This document shows positions 7,264 to 15,105 of a DNA stretch of 64,000 nt, one piece after another. How positions within the stretch are numbered: position 1 is the first letter of the stretch; each line of letters opens with the position of its first letter. The notes beneath the pieces were generated by a model. It saw only the letters and a program-made list of their open reading frames with translations, was not told the origin of the DNA and searched no databases. Source of the DNA: Streptomyces sp. NBC_00353 (GTDB lineage: Bacteria > Actinomycetota > Actinomycetes > Streptomycetales > Streptomycetaceae); assembly GCF_036108815.1 (NCBI RefSeq), contig NZ_CP107985.1, positions 9,731,501-9,795,500 of the forward strand. Direction: 5' to 3'. Position numbers and translations under genes: made by a program.

Positions 7264-8526
7264 TCAAGCCGCTGCTGCAGCAAGTTCGGGTGACGGCTGC
7301 GGGAAGGCGATTGCTTCGTCGTAGATGTGACCGTTCTGGAGGCAGTAGAACAGCATTCCCATGAAGCGGTTGAAGAGGTTCCTCTGTGCGGCAACGTGGC
7401 GGTCGCCGGCCGCTCGGCGGCGGTCGTAGTGGGCTCTGGCGCCTGGTGAGCGGGTAAGGGAGACGAAGGCCCAGACATAGCCGACGGCAGCCAATCTCTG
7501 ATTCTTGATCCTCCGGCTCATGACCATGCAGCTCTTGCCGCTGGACCTGGTGACCGGGGCGCTTCCTGCGTAGGCCTTGAGGGATCGGGCGTTGGCAAAG
7601 CGGGTCCGGTCATCGCCGATCTCTGCCAAAATCCGGGCGCCGGTCAGTGAGGCAAGTCCGGGAAAGCTGCGGATGATCGGGGCATCGTGATGCTCTGCGA
7701 AGGCTTGCGTGACGGCTTCTTCGAGCTGTTCAGCGTTGTCGCAGGCGGTGTTCAGCTGCCTGAGCAGGGCGGATGTCTGGTGCCCGAGGGCTGTTTCGAC
7801 CTGCGGGAGCTGGTGGAGATACTCCCGCTTGAAGACTTCGTGGAGCCTTTCGGCTTCGGTCTGGATGCCGCGGACCCGGCCGGCCTGCTTGAGCAGGGAC
7901 TGCAGGCGTCGCCGTGTCAGCTTCGCCGCCATGGTCGGGGTCGGGGCTGCAGCCAGGATGCTGCGGGCTTCTCTCGAGCACAGGCCGTGTTTGTGCTGGG
8001 CGTAGGCGTCGAGGATCGCCGGGTAGAACTCCCTGAGCTGAGAACGGAGCTTGTTCTGGGCCTGGCCGCGGGCCCAGACGGCGTCCTGCTGGGCCCGTGC
8101 GAGCACGGCGATGGCCTGCACGAGCTCGGAGTCCGCGGGCAGCGGCCGGTGGGCGGCCATGTCGGTTCGCAGGATGTTGGCCAGGGCCGCGGCGTCGACG
8201 GCGTCTGACTTCTTGCGGGCGACGGAGTGACGGTCCCGATAGCGGGCGACTGCCGGCGGGTTGATCGCGAAGACCGGCCGGCCGGTGGCCCGCAGGCAGG
8301 CGACGAGGAGCCCGCGCGATGTCTCGATCGCCACGGGGATCGGGGCGTCCTCGCTATCGCCATGTTCAGTCAGCAGGGCCGTGAGCTGGGCGAACCCCGC
8401 CGCGTCGTCACTGATCCGCACTTTGGCGAGTTGCTTTCCCCCGGCCTCAACCAGGGCTATGTCGTGGTGGCCTTCGGCCCAGTCCACCCCACAGAAAACT
8501 GGCGTCGGTAACCCGACGATCTCCAT
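7264..8526 (-). CDS. IS110-family transposase (DEDD recombinase)
   Basis: This intact 420-residue protein begins M-E-I-V-G-L-P-T-P-V-F-C-G-V-D-W-A-E-G-H-H-D, giving the first catalytic Asp of the RuvC-like domain. Further acidic motifs are V-A-I-E-T-S-R-G and K-K-S-D-A-V-D-A-A-A-L. The C-terminal domain contains F-P-G-L-A-S-L-T-G-A-R-I-L-A-E-I-G-D and the serine motif (V-T-R-S-S-G-K-S). Length and motif order are those of an intact IS110 enzyme, so this copy may be functional. Confidence 0.92.
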   Translation of the reverse strand: MEIVGLPTPVFCGVDWAEGHHDIALVEAGGKQLAKVRISDDAAGFAQLTALLTEHGDSEDAPIPVAIETSRGLLVACLRATGRPVFAINPPAVARYRDRHSVARKKSDAVDAAALANILRTDMAAHRPLPADSELVQAIAVLARAQQDAVWARGQAQNKLRSQLREFYPAILDAYAQHKHGLCSREARSILAAAPTPTMAAKLTRRRLQSLLKQAGRVRGIQTEAERLHEVFKREYLHQLPQVETALGHQTSALLRQLNTACDNAEQLEEAVTQAFAEHHDAPIIRSFPGLASLTGARILAEIGDDRTRFANARSLKAYAGSAPVTRSSGKSCMVMSRRIKNQRLAAVGYVWAFVSLTRSPGARAHYDRRRAAGDRHVAAQRNLFNRFMGMLFYCLQNGHIYDEAIAFPQPSPELAAAAA

Positions 8527-8945
8527 CCGGCTCTCCTTCGTCGCGGCTCTTTTCCCAGGCCAGAGCCTGTGCAGGGTGCGCGTGCTCCCTAATGGAAGTG
8601 CTCATGGCACGTCATCCCACCAGCCGTTCGCAACCCCAGCGAGTCATACGGTCCTCGATCTGTGTCAGAGCTGAGGGCTCAGGCAGAGGTGAGAGGTGAT
8701 CCGCATAACCGGCTCGGACTACGAACAGCAAACCGCGGAGCAGTCAGATACGGGCCTGCCTGCACAAACGCGACCACGTGAATGCCGTCGGAGACGGATC
8801 TGTACCTGTTCTTGCCCACTTGAGGTCCATGCTGCTGGGCGCGAGCCAGCCTCGTCTTGTCAATAGGACTCTGAGGTCCGGGCGTACACAAAGGCTCGGC
8901 TCGCGCCCTGAAGATCAGCTCCCGCCGACCTTCGCTTCCCATTAG
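8527..8945 (-). ncRNA. Candidate IS110 bridge RNA region
   Basis: This is the non-coding 5' end of the second IS110 element. The 3' end is only about 20 bases, so a bridge RNA, if present, must lie here. A short open frame at 8679-8942 on the minus strand has no recognisable product or ribosome site, and I treat it as non-coding. The boundaries of the RNA are not determined. Confidence 0.35.
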
Positions 8946-9260
8946 GCGTACGCCTCCCGCAAGAACCGCGCCTACCTACGCAGACGCGGCATACGCTGCA
9001 CCATCCCGGACAAGGCCGATCAGACGCGCAACCGAAAGAAACTCGGCTCCCGCGGTGGCCGCCCGCCGAGGTTCGACCCGGAGGATTACAAGGCCCGACA
9101 TGCGGTTGAGTGCGGCATCAATCGTCTCAAAAGGCACCGCGCAGTGGCCACGAGGTACGACAAACTCGCGGTCCGCTACGAGGCGACCGTCCTGGTTGCA
9201 GCCATCAACGAGTGGCTGTGACCGAGCCCTTCGCTCACCTCCTCGTTAGTCTGAGCGATT

Positions 9261-9692
9261 GTGAACAGACGGCGGCAAAAGAAACTGTCGGAGCGTCTCG
9301 TCGGGGCAGCGACCTTCGGCGACAGCGCCCATATCAATGCACTGCTGCTAGCCGGGGCCTGCCCGGAGACAAGCAACACCGAAGGCACCACGCCTCTATA
9401 CGCGGCATCAGTCCACGGAGCCACCGACAACGTCCTCTGCCTGCTGGCAGCCGGGGCCTCGCCCAACACCGAAAGCGGACGCGGCGCGGAAGGCACACCC
9501 CTGTGCGCGGCAGCATGCTGGGGCCATACCGAAACGGTGCGTGCACTCCTCACCCACGGCGCCGATCCCAATCTCCACGAAGATCACGGCATGGGCCGTT
9601 CGCCGCTTCAATGGGCGACGACCGGGCCCTACCCCGAGACGATCGCCGTGCTTCTCGCGGCAGGTGCCCGACCACACGACCCAGCCACGTGA
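9261..9692 (+). CDS. Ankyrin-repeat protein, passenger gene in an IS5 element
   Basis: This 143-residue protein is made almost entirely of ankyrin repeats. Visible units start at E-G-T-T-P-L-Y-A-A-S-V-H-G, A-E-G-T-P-L-C-A-A-A-C-W-G-H, and G-R-S-P-L-Q-W-A-T-T-G, each followed by the L-L-A-A-G-A/L-L-T-H-G-A-D-P-N turn. There is no signal peptide or membrane segment. The start is the GTG at 9261, with only a weak ribosome site. The gene lies between the stop of the IS5 transposase (9221) and the right terminal repeat (9719), on the same strand, so it travels with the element. Ankyrin repeats bind other proteins. A role in regulating transposition or in host fitness is possible but not shown. Confidence 0.75.
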   Translation: MNRRRQKKLSERLVGAATFGDSAHINALLLAGACPETSNTEGTTPLYAASVHGATDNVLCLLAAGASPNTESGRGAEGTPLCAAACWGHTETVRALLTHGADPNLHEDHGMGRSPLQWATTGPYPETIAVLLAAGARPHDPAT

Positions 9693-9742
9693 CCCATCCC
9701 GTAATTCCAGGTCTCGCCATCCACTTTCGATACACGCCCTAG

Positions 9743-11347
9743 CTTGATCTTTAACATCCGACGTCGAATGGTGCCTCGAACTTGATCACTCGGTTCGGTA
9801 ACTGCCGTACGCCAAAGCGGCCTTCGTCTGAACATGTGCTCCGACCAAGGAACACACACGTTCAGCACGAAGGCCGTGAGGATGAGTCTGCTGCATCGCG
9901 ATGCCCGGCGAGAGCCGTTGGCCCAACTGTCATGCTTCCGGGGCGAGTTCTACTCCTGTCTCACCGCTCGTTCGGATGCGTTGTTCGAGCTGGCTGATGC
10001 CGTTCTGTGCGGTGACGGGCCGGTGAGGTCGCTGGCCGAGTTGTCGCTGGTGGGTGAACACCGCCGCGGCCATGGCGGGCTCTACGCCGCTGTCGCCCGT
10101 GGCCGGGTCGATACCGGCCGGCTGCAGCGGGCCCTTGCCGCGGTGGCACTGCCACGGGCTGTCGACGGCCGGCTCGTCCTGGCCATCGACATCACCTGCT
10201 GGCTGCGCCCCGACGCCCACACCTCACCGCAGCGGATCCTGTGTCACACCTACGGCCGGGGCAAAGACCAGCACATCCCTGTCCCCGGCTGGCCGTACTC
10301 GATTGTCTGCGCGCTCGAGCCGGGCCGCAGTTCATGGACCGCACCCCTGGACGCACTCCGCCTGGCCCCCGGGGGATGACTCCGCTACCGTCACCGCCCG
10401 ACAACTGCGTGATCTGCTCCATCGACTGATCACCGCCGGGCAGTGGCAGGAGGGCGACCCGGACGTCCTCGTCATTGCGGACGCCGGATATGACGCACCC
10501 CGCCTTGCCTTCCTGCTGAAAGACCTGCCGGTCCAAGTACTCGCCCGGATGCGCTCGGATCGGGTCATGCGCCGGAGTGTCCCGCCTCGGCATCCACACA
10601 CGATGGGCCGCCCACCCCGGCACGGCAGCGAGTTCGTCTTCGGACAGCCTGACACCTGGGGCACCCCGGACACCGAAACGGTTACCGACACACGTCTCTA
10701 CGGCACCGCCAGGGCCCGTTCCGGGACCGGCTCCACCCCAAACTGACCCACCGCTCCTCCTGGGCCGCAACCGACGGCACCCTCCCGATCGTCGAGGGCA
10801 CCGTGATCCGCCTGGACATCGACCACCTGCCCAGCGGAGCAACACCGAAGCCGGTCTGGCTGTGGTGGTCAGGCACCGACGCCACCCCGGCGGACACCGA
10901 CCGCCTCTGGCAGGCCTACCTGCGGCGCTTCGACATCGAGCACACCTTCCGCCTCTTCAAACAGACCCTCGGCTGGACCTCCCCGAAGATCCGCACCCCC
11001 GAGGCGGCCGACCGGTGGACCTGGCTGATTCTCGCCGCCTACACCCAACTCCGTCTCGCCCGCCCACTCGCAGCCGACCGGCGCCGCCCCTGGGAGAAGC
11101 CCAGTTCCCCGGACAGGCTCACTCCCGCCCGCGTCCGCCGCGACTTCCGGCACATCCGCCCACAGACCGATTGCCCAGCCAGAGCACCGAAACCCTCCCG
11201 TCCCGGCCCCGGACGACCACCGGGCCGAAAGAACACCCGGCCCACACCCCGCCACGACGTGCACACAGCCCAGAAAACACAGCCAGCGAAACGACGAAGG
11301 AAGAAGTCAACCACCCCGAATCCCCGCCGCACAGGTTAAAGATCAAG
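9743..11347 (+). mobile_element. DDE insertion element, unclassified, CTAG duplication
   Basis: Terminal inverted repeats of 13 bp (TTGATCTTTAAC and flanking base at 9743-9755, complement at 11335-11347) enclose one transposase gene. CTAG borders it on both sides (9739-9742 and 11348-11351). The left CTAG is shared with the IS5 element. The transposase resembles a Streptomyces group often placed near IS701/IS4. I am not sure of the family name. Confidence 0.8.
9882..11339 (+). pseudogene. Putative DDE transposase with two frameshifts
   Basis: The gene starts at an ATG behind GTGAGG (MSLLHRDARREPLAQLS). It has an N-terminal helical region, D-I-T-C-W-L-R-P-D-A with a candidate catalytic Asp, V-I-A-D-A-G-Y-D-A-P with the second, and R-R-F-D-I-E-H-T-F-R-L-F-K-Q-T-L-G-W with the catalytic Glu. 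The first frameshift is in a run of C and G at about 10368-10374. The second is near 10715-10725. A full-length protein would be about 485 residues. The basic, Pro-rich C-terminus is common in this group. The indels could be sequencing errors in homopolymers, but as written the gene is broken. Confidence 0.75.
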
Positions 11348-11351
11348 CTAG

Positions 11352-11558
11352 AGCTTTACGGCACATGGCGAGTGGGACAGCCGCCTGAGCAAGTCCGAGA
11401 AGGATCAGCCACGAACCCGCGGACAGCGGATGGGGCGTGAGGAGTTCCCTGCCTGGCCAGGGCTGCAGCGTCAGCGGCGCGAGGCTGAGCGCAAGGAACA
11501 GGAAGCGGCTGCACTTTGCAGCGACGCGTTTTACACCGGCCCTGGCCAGGGCCGTCAA
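11352..11558 (-). pseudogene. Possible C-terminus of a cation P-type ATPase
   Basis: The frame encodes two hydrophobic segments with the spacing seen at the end of P-type ATPases: L-F-L-A-L-S-L-A-P-L-T, then P-L-S-A-G-S-W-L-I-L-L-G-L-A-Q, ending in C-R-K-A. It is cut by the CTAG border at 11348 and has no upstream partner in frame. The match is weak. It is best read as a remnant truncated when the neighbouring element inserted. Confidence 0.3.
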
Positions 11559-11656
11559 AGCGGCTGAGGATGGTGGGATGACGAGGGCTGTACGGCCCGT
11601 CTGGCACAGCGTTGATGAGATGGGGACTCGCTCAGCACCTCGGCCATATCCGATCG

Positions 11657-13039
11657 TTAGTCCTGAAGTGTGGCGAACAAGAGATTGAGTCCCTCGGTCA
11701 TGGTGGGGTGAGTGATGATCATGTTGCGAAGGGCTGTATAGGGGAGGTTCGCTAGCATCGCTGTCTGGACGGTGGTCAGCGTTTCGCCAGCCTCTGGGCC
11801 CAGCAGCGCAACGCCCAGGATCCGGTCGGTGTGTGCGTCGACAACCGCCTTCCAGACGCCGTCCGTCTCCCGCATGGTGCGTGCCCGGGGAATGGCAGCC
11901 ACCGGCAGCTTGGCGACCCTTACGTTGTAACCTGCCGCACGGGCCTGATTTTCGGTCAGACCGACCCGGGCAAAGTCGAGGCCGAGGAATGTGGTGTGCG
12001 GGATGAGCCGGTCCCTGGTTGACCGTGAACAGCCTGCCAGGTTGTCCTTGAGGATCCGGTAATCGTCCAGGGAGACGTGGGTAAATTGTGGGCTGCCAGC
12101 GACATCGCCAGCGGCCCAGGTGTGGGGTGCATCCGTGGCCAGGTGTTCGTCAACGGCCACGAAGCCGTGCTCGGTGGTTCGTACGCCACCGGCGTCGAGG
12201 TCGAGTCCGTTGGTGACGGGTTGGCGTCCCGCCGCGACAAGCACGTCGTCGCCAGCCACCGTGGCACCGTCGGAGAGCGTCAAGGTGACTTCTTCGTCTG
12301 TGCCCCTCTGGACGGAGGCGACTGAGCGGCCGGTGATGATGTTCACGCCGTGGGCCGTAAGGAGCCCGGCCACCGCTTCAGCGATGTCCTCGTCCTCCCC
12401 GGCCAGCAGTCGAGGGCCTCGCGCCACTAGGGTGACCTTGCTCCCGAAGGCCGCGAACATGTCTGCGAACTCCAGGCCGACTGTCCCCCCGCCGACAATC
12501 ACCAGGTGAGCTGGCAAGCGCTCAAGACGCAGCAAGGTTTCACTCGTCAGCGGGCGCGCCCCCAGCAGGCCGGGGATGTCGGGTACGCGCGGCTCGGTGC
12601 CAGTGTTGATAACGGTCTCGGTGCCGCGCAGCAATCGCGTGCCGCCCTCGTTCAGCGCCACCTCCACAATGCGCTCCCCCGTGAAATGAGCCTGCCCGAG
12701 GATAAAGTCCATTCCTGAGTCGAGGAATTGTTTGTGGTTGATCGCGACCATGCCTTCGACGACGCCGCTCGTATGGTCTCGTAGCAGTTCGGCGGTGACG
12801 CGTGGTACTTCGGCATCTAGCCCCAGTTGTCGAGCGCGGGCAAGGATTCGCGTGGTGCGTGCACTGGTCACCAGAGCCTTCGTGGGTATGCAGGCGACGT
12901 TGATGCATGTTCCCCCGATCATGCCGCGCTCCACCATGGCCACCCTTTTGCCGGTCCGCGCCCAGTCCATGGCTAGCGTTTTGCCGGCCTTGCCGCCACC
13001 CACCACAAGCAGGTCCACGTTCTCTGCCGTCTGAGCCAT
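11657..13039 (-). CDS. FAD-dependent disulfide oxidoreductase (RclA/MerA-like)
   Basis: This 460-residue soluble flavoprotein has the dihydrolipoamide dehydrogenase/mercuric reductase fold. An FAD-binding site is at residues 9-20 (L-L-V-V-G-G-G-K-A-G-K). A redox-active disulfide is formed by C45 and C50 in G-G-T-C-I-N-V-A-C-I-P-T-K. An NAD(P) site follows (V-I-V-G-G-G-T-V-G-L-E-F), then a second FAD motif (T-W-A-A-G-D-V-A-G-S) and a C-terminal dimerisation domain with H-P-T-M-T-E-G. There is no N-terminal HMA metal-binding domain and no C-terminal vicinal Cys pair, so it resembles RclA-type reductases more than true MerA. The ATG at 13039 is chosen because GAGGAG lies 6 bases upstream. A role in defence against reactive chlorine or metals is inferred. 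Confidence 0.85.
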   Translation of the reverse strand: MAQTAENVDLLVVGGGKAGKTLAMDWARTGKRVAMVERGMIGGTCINVACIPTKALVTSARTTRILARARQLGLDAEVPRVTAELLRDHTSGVVEGMVAINHKQFLDSGMDFILGQAHFTGERIVEVALNEGGTRLLRGTETVINTGTEPRVPDIPGLLGARPLTSETLLRLERLPAHLVIVGGGTVGLEFADMFAAFGSKVTLVARGPRLLAGEDEDIAEAVAGLLTAHGVNIITGRSVASVQRGTDEEVTLTLSDGATVAGDDVLVAAGRQPVTNGLDLDAGGVRTTEHGFVAVDEHLATDAPHTWAAGDVAGSPQFTHVSLDDYRILKDNLAGCSRSTRDRLIPHTTFLGLDFARVGLTENQARAAGYNVRVAKLPVAAIPRARTMRETDGVWKAVVDAHTDRILGVALLGPEAGETLTTVQTAMLANLPYTALRNMIITHPTMTEGLNLLFATLQD

Positions 13040-13194
13040 GTCAGGCTCCTCACCGTTTCTTCTTTGAAAGCTAAGCCCGCTTGCCGGCAATGCAGAGGGA
13101 AATGGCTGTCGGTCGGATGGGAGTTTCCACTCGCCACTTTTCACGCTAGCTCGGGCAGAGTCACGCTGCAGCCGGTAGCTGGTGCAGCAAAGCG

Positions 13195-13366
13195 CACGGC
13201 GGCGGCAGGCCACCGGCTTCGGCCGCTTCCCATCCCGCCACTTCCTCGTCAACGCCACTCGGCGCAACTCAGCCTTGCAGCGATCGACGTTCTCGCCCGG
13301 ACCCCGTCCTCCTGCTGGACGGCGATCTGCCACCGCCGAACCCAGGAAACTGCGCTACCGAATCCC
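13195..13366 (+). mobile_element. IS1380-family transposase fragment
   Basis: The DNA closely matches 29054-29228 of the IS1380 copy in this window (the part encoding T-G-F-G-R-F-P-S-R-H-F-L-V-N). Several single-base indels destroy the frame. It ends abruptly at a CTAG (13367-13370 region). This is a relic of a second, related IS1380 insertion. Confidence 0.75.
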
Positions 13367-13681
13367 TAGTAGGACACCGTCTAGAGCACCGACGACCCCG
13401 AAAGCACGGAGCCTAATTTTTCTCCCCACCATCCCCGCAGACCGTTCACACCTCGGGGATGGCAGGGACGGCGACCGAGGTGCAGCAATTCGCCGATGCA
13501 GAACGCCCCGCGATGGGTCACAGTGGAACGGAGGGCCGGATGACCGGGACAGCGCCTCCTCAGGGCACACACCCCGGAGGTGAGCGCGGCACTCGAGTGA
13601 TATCGCTAGGTGTCGGAACAGTCCGCACGGCTCAGGAAGAGACCTCGCGTCACCGGACCGGAATGTGCTTCGGAAGGACAT

Positions 13682-13715
13682 CCGGTGTACCGAATACGAA
13701 TACTTACTACACCGG
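13682..13715. promoter_or_regulatory. Inverted repeat upstream of isochorismatase gene
   Basis: CCGGTGTA (13682-13689) and TACACCGG (13708-13715) form a perfect 8-bp inverted repeat with an 18-base AT-rich centre, ending 28 bases before the start codon at 13744. It may be an operator or a leader hairpin. No regulator gene is adjacent. Confidence 0.4.
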
Positions 13716-13743
13716 TGGTTTGTTATTGCGTGAGGAGCGCCAG

Positions 13744-14391
13744 GTGGAAATCACGAAGACCGACACTGCGGTTGTGTTCATTGACCCACAGAACGACGTG
13801 CTGAGCGAGGACGGAGCGAACTGGGACGCGGTGGGAGCGAGCGTCACAGAGAACAGAACCGTCGAAAATATGGAGAGAATCTTCGAGGCGGCGAAGGCGG
13901 GCGGATATGAGGTCTTCATCTCACCCCATTACTTCTACCCGACCGACAACGGATGGCGAATGAACGGGCCGCTGGAGACGAGCGAGCTCGAGACCCACAC
14001 GTTCGCACGGACGGGACAGCTCGATCTGACCGGGTTCCGCAACTCCGGTGCAGACTGGCTGGACCGCTTCAAGCCCTATATCGAAGACGGCAGAACGGTG
14101 GTCGCCAGCCCGCACAAGGTATTCGGGCCGGAAACCAACGACTTGGTACTGCAACTGCGCAAGCGGGGAATACAAAGGATTATTCTTGGCGGGATGCTGG
14201 CGAACATGTGCGTCGAGTCCCATATGCGTCACCTCATCGAGGAGGGATTTGAGGTCGCCGTGGTCAGGGATGCAACAGCTGGACCCCGACACCCGGTCTG
14301 GGGCGACGGCTATCAGGCGGCGATCATCAACTACCGTTTCTTCGCCCATGCGTTGCTGTCGACTGACGAAGTACTCGATCGAATGCCCTGA
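13744..14391 (+). CDS. Isochorismatase-family cysteine hydrolase
   Basis: This 215-residue cytoplasmic enzyme has the cysteine hydrolase triad. Asp14 is in V-V-F-I-D-P-Q-N-D, the Lys is in V-A-S-P-H-K-V-F, and the nucleophile Cys is in G-M-L-A-N-M-C-V-E-S, preceded by the family's non-prolyl/cis-peptide-type G-G. The family hydrolyses isochorismate, nicotinamide, ureidoacrylate or similar substrates; the substrate here cannot be told. The start is the GTG at 13744 (peptide MEITKTDTAVV), with GAGGAG 5-10 bases upstream, rather than any of several upstream in-frame ATGs. Length is normal. Confidence 0.88.
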   Translation: MEITKTDTAVVFIDPQNDVLSEDGANWDAVGASVTENRTVENMERIFEAAKAGGYEVFISPHYFYPTDNGWRMNGPLETSELETHTFARTGQLDLTGFRNSGADWLDRFKPYIEDGRTVVASPHKVFGPETNDLVLQLRKRGIQRIILGGMLANMCVESHMRHLIEEGFEVAVVRDATAGPRHPVWGDGYQAAIINYRFFAHALLSTDEVLDRMP

Positions 14392-14589
14392 GAAGTTCGC
14401 AGTCGGAAATAGTGCTCGCGTAGTCCGATAGTTGCGCTTTCAACAGGCGCCGTCGACGGTCGCCCTGCGCGGGGAGTGCCGTGGAACATGTCTGCCCGAC
14501 AATAGCCGGTGCTCGGAACGAGGCTTCGGTAGCAACAGAGGTTGTGGACCACAAACGAGCGGATTCGGGTCGGCGCGAGAGGGCATACC

Positions 14590-14943
14590 GTGGAGTTCCA
14601 ACACATCGTGGAGCTGGTCGGTCGAGCCGTTGACGCCGCCGGCGTAGCCATCATAGTCGTGGGAACGCTCTTGGCGACCGTTCTCGCGGCTATCCGGCTC
14701 AGTCGCCGACAGGCCGGTGTGTACCGCGGCTATCGCCGTCGCGTCGGGCGGTCGATCCTGCTGGGGCTGTAGTTCCTCGTAGCCGGCGATATCATTCGTA
14801 CAGTCGCCGTCGCACCGACGTACGCAAGCGTCGGAGTACTGGCCGTGATCGTGGGTATCCGCACCCTCCTCAGCTTTTCTCTCGAGCTCGAAATCACCGG
14901 GCGGTGGCCGTGGCAGAAGCCAGTGACCGAAGCCGAGGACTGA
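14590..14943 (+). pseudogene. DUF1622 membrane protein with internal amber stop
   Basis: The frame encodes V-E-F-Q-H-I-V-E-L-V-G, a membrane helix (G-V-A-I-I-V-V-G-T-L-L-A-T-V), the basic cytoplasmic loop Y-R-R-R-V-G-R-S-I-L-L-G-L, then TAG at 14770-14772. Immediately after it the same frame runs on with F-L-V-A-G-D-I-I-R-T-V, two more helices and P-W-Q-K-P-V-T to a TGA at 14941. This is the whole DUF1622 family layout (about 117 residues), with codon 61, where relatives usually have Glu, changed to amber. A single GAG to TAG change explains it. The start is the GTG at 14590 behind GAGAGGG. Confidence 0.75.
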
Positions 14944-15105
14944 CCCCGCGTGACGCCGGAGGCCAGCGGAGCGGAGACATCCCTGCCGTGAATTCTTAGT
15001 ACTCCAGTCAGAATTCGTGTCTACGGGTCCGGGCGAGGCGGACATCGGACGTCACCGGCTGGACGCACGCAGCCCCACCACGGGCCTGATCGCGGCATGT
15101 AAACC

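Larger units (their letters stand above)
7244..8945 (-). mobile_element. IS110-family insertion element (second copy)
   Basis: The element interrupts the IS5 transposase exactly between the codons for R-A-D-K and A-Y-A-S (7241-7243 and 8946-8948). Removing 7244-8945 rejoins the frame. An AG dinucleotide is shared by the two junctions. It carries one transposase on the minus strand, about 20 bases of 3' non-coding sequence, and about 419 bases of 5' non-coding sequence. It is a different sequence from the IS110 at 3239-4679. Confidence 0.8.
6647..9221 (+). pseudogene. IS5-family transposase, frameshifted and split by IS110
   Basis: The protein starts at a GTG (V-A-R-G-D-L-T-D-E-Q-W) and shows the DUF4096/IS5 N-terminus (G-I-P-W-R-D-L-P). 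The frame changes near 6808 (before R-Y-G-P-W-G-R-A-Y-D-L) and again near 6987 at a run of five A then five G, so three frames are needed. Coding stops at 7243 (R-A-D-K) and resumes at 8946 (A-Y-A-S-R-K-N-R-A) in the correct phase, with the tail E-C-G-I-N-R-L-K-R-H-R carrying the last catalytic Glu. The A5G5 shift could be a programmed slip, as in some IS5 relatives. The first shift looks like a mutation. Confidence 0.8.
6602..9738 (+). mobile_element. IS5-family element with ankyrin passenger, holding an IS110
   Basis: A perfect 20-bp terminal inverted repeat (GGCGTGTATCGAAAGTGGAT at 6602-6621 and its complement at 9719-9738) is flanked by CTAG at 6598-6601 and 9739-9742. Inside are a frameshifted IS5 transposase (6647-9221, interrupted by an IS110 element at 7244-8945) and, between the transposase stop and the right repeat, an ankyrin-repeat gene. 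Without the IS110 the element would be about 1.43 kb. Confidence 0.85.

Noticed and set aside
8679..8942. Short minus-strand frame upstream of the second IS110 transposase
   Set aside because: It has no ribosome site or recognisable product, and its position fits the non-coding guide-RNA end of the element.
13367..13374. CTAGTAGG at the end of the IS1380 fragment, similar to the first bases of the IS701 end
   Set aside because: Only about eight bases match, and the inverted repeat does not continue, so an IS701 remnant cannot be claimed.
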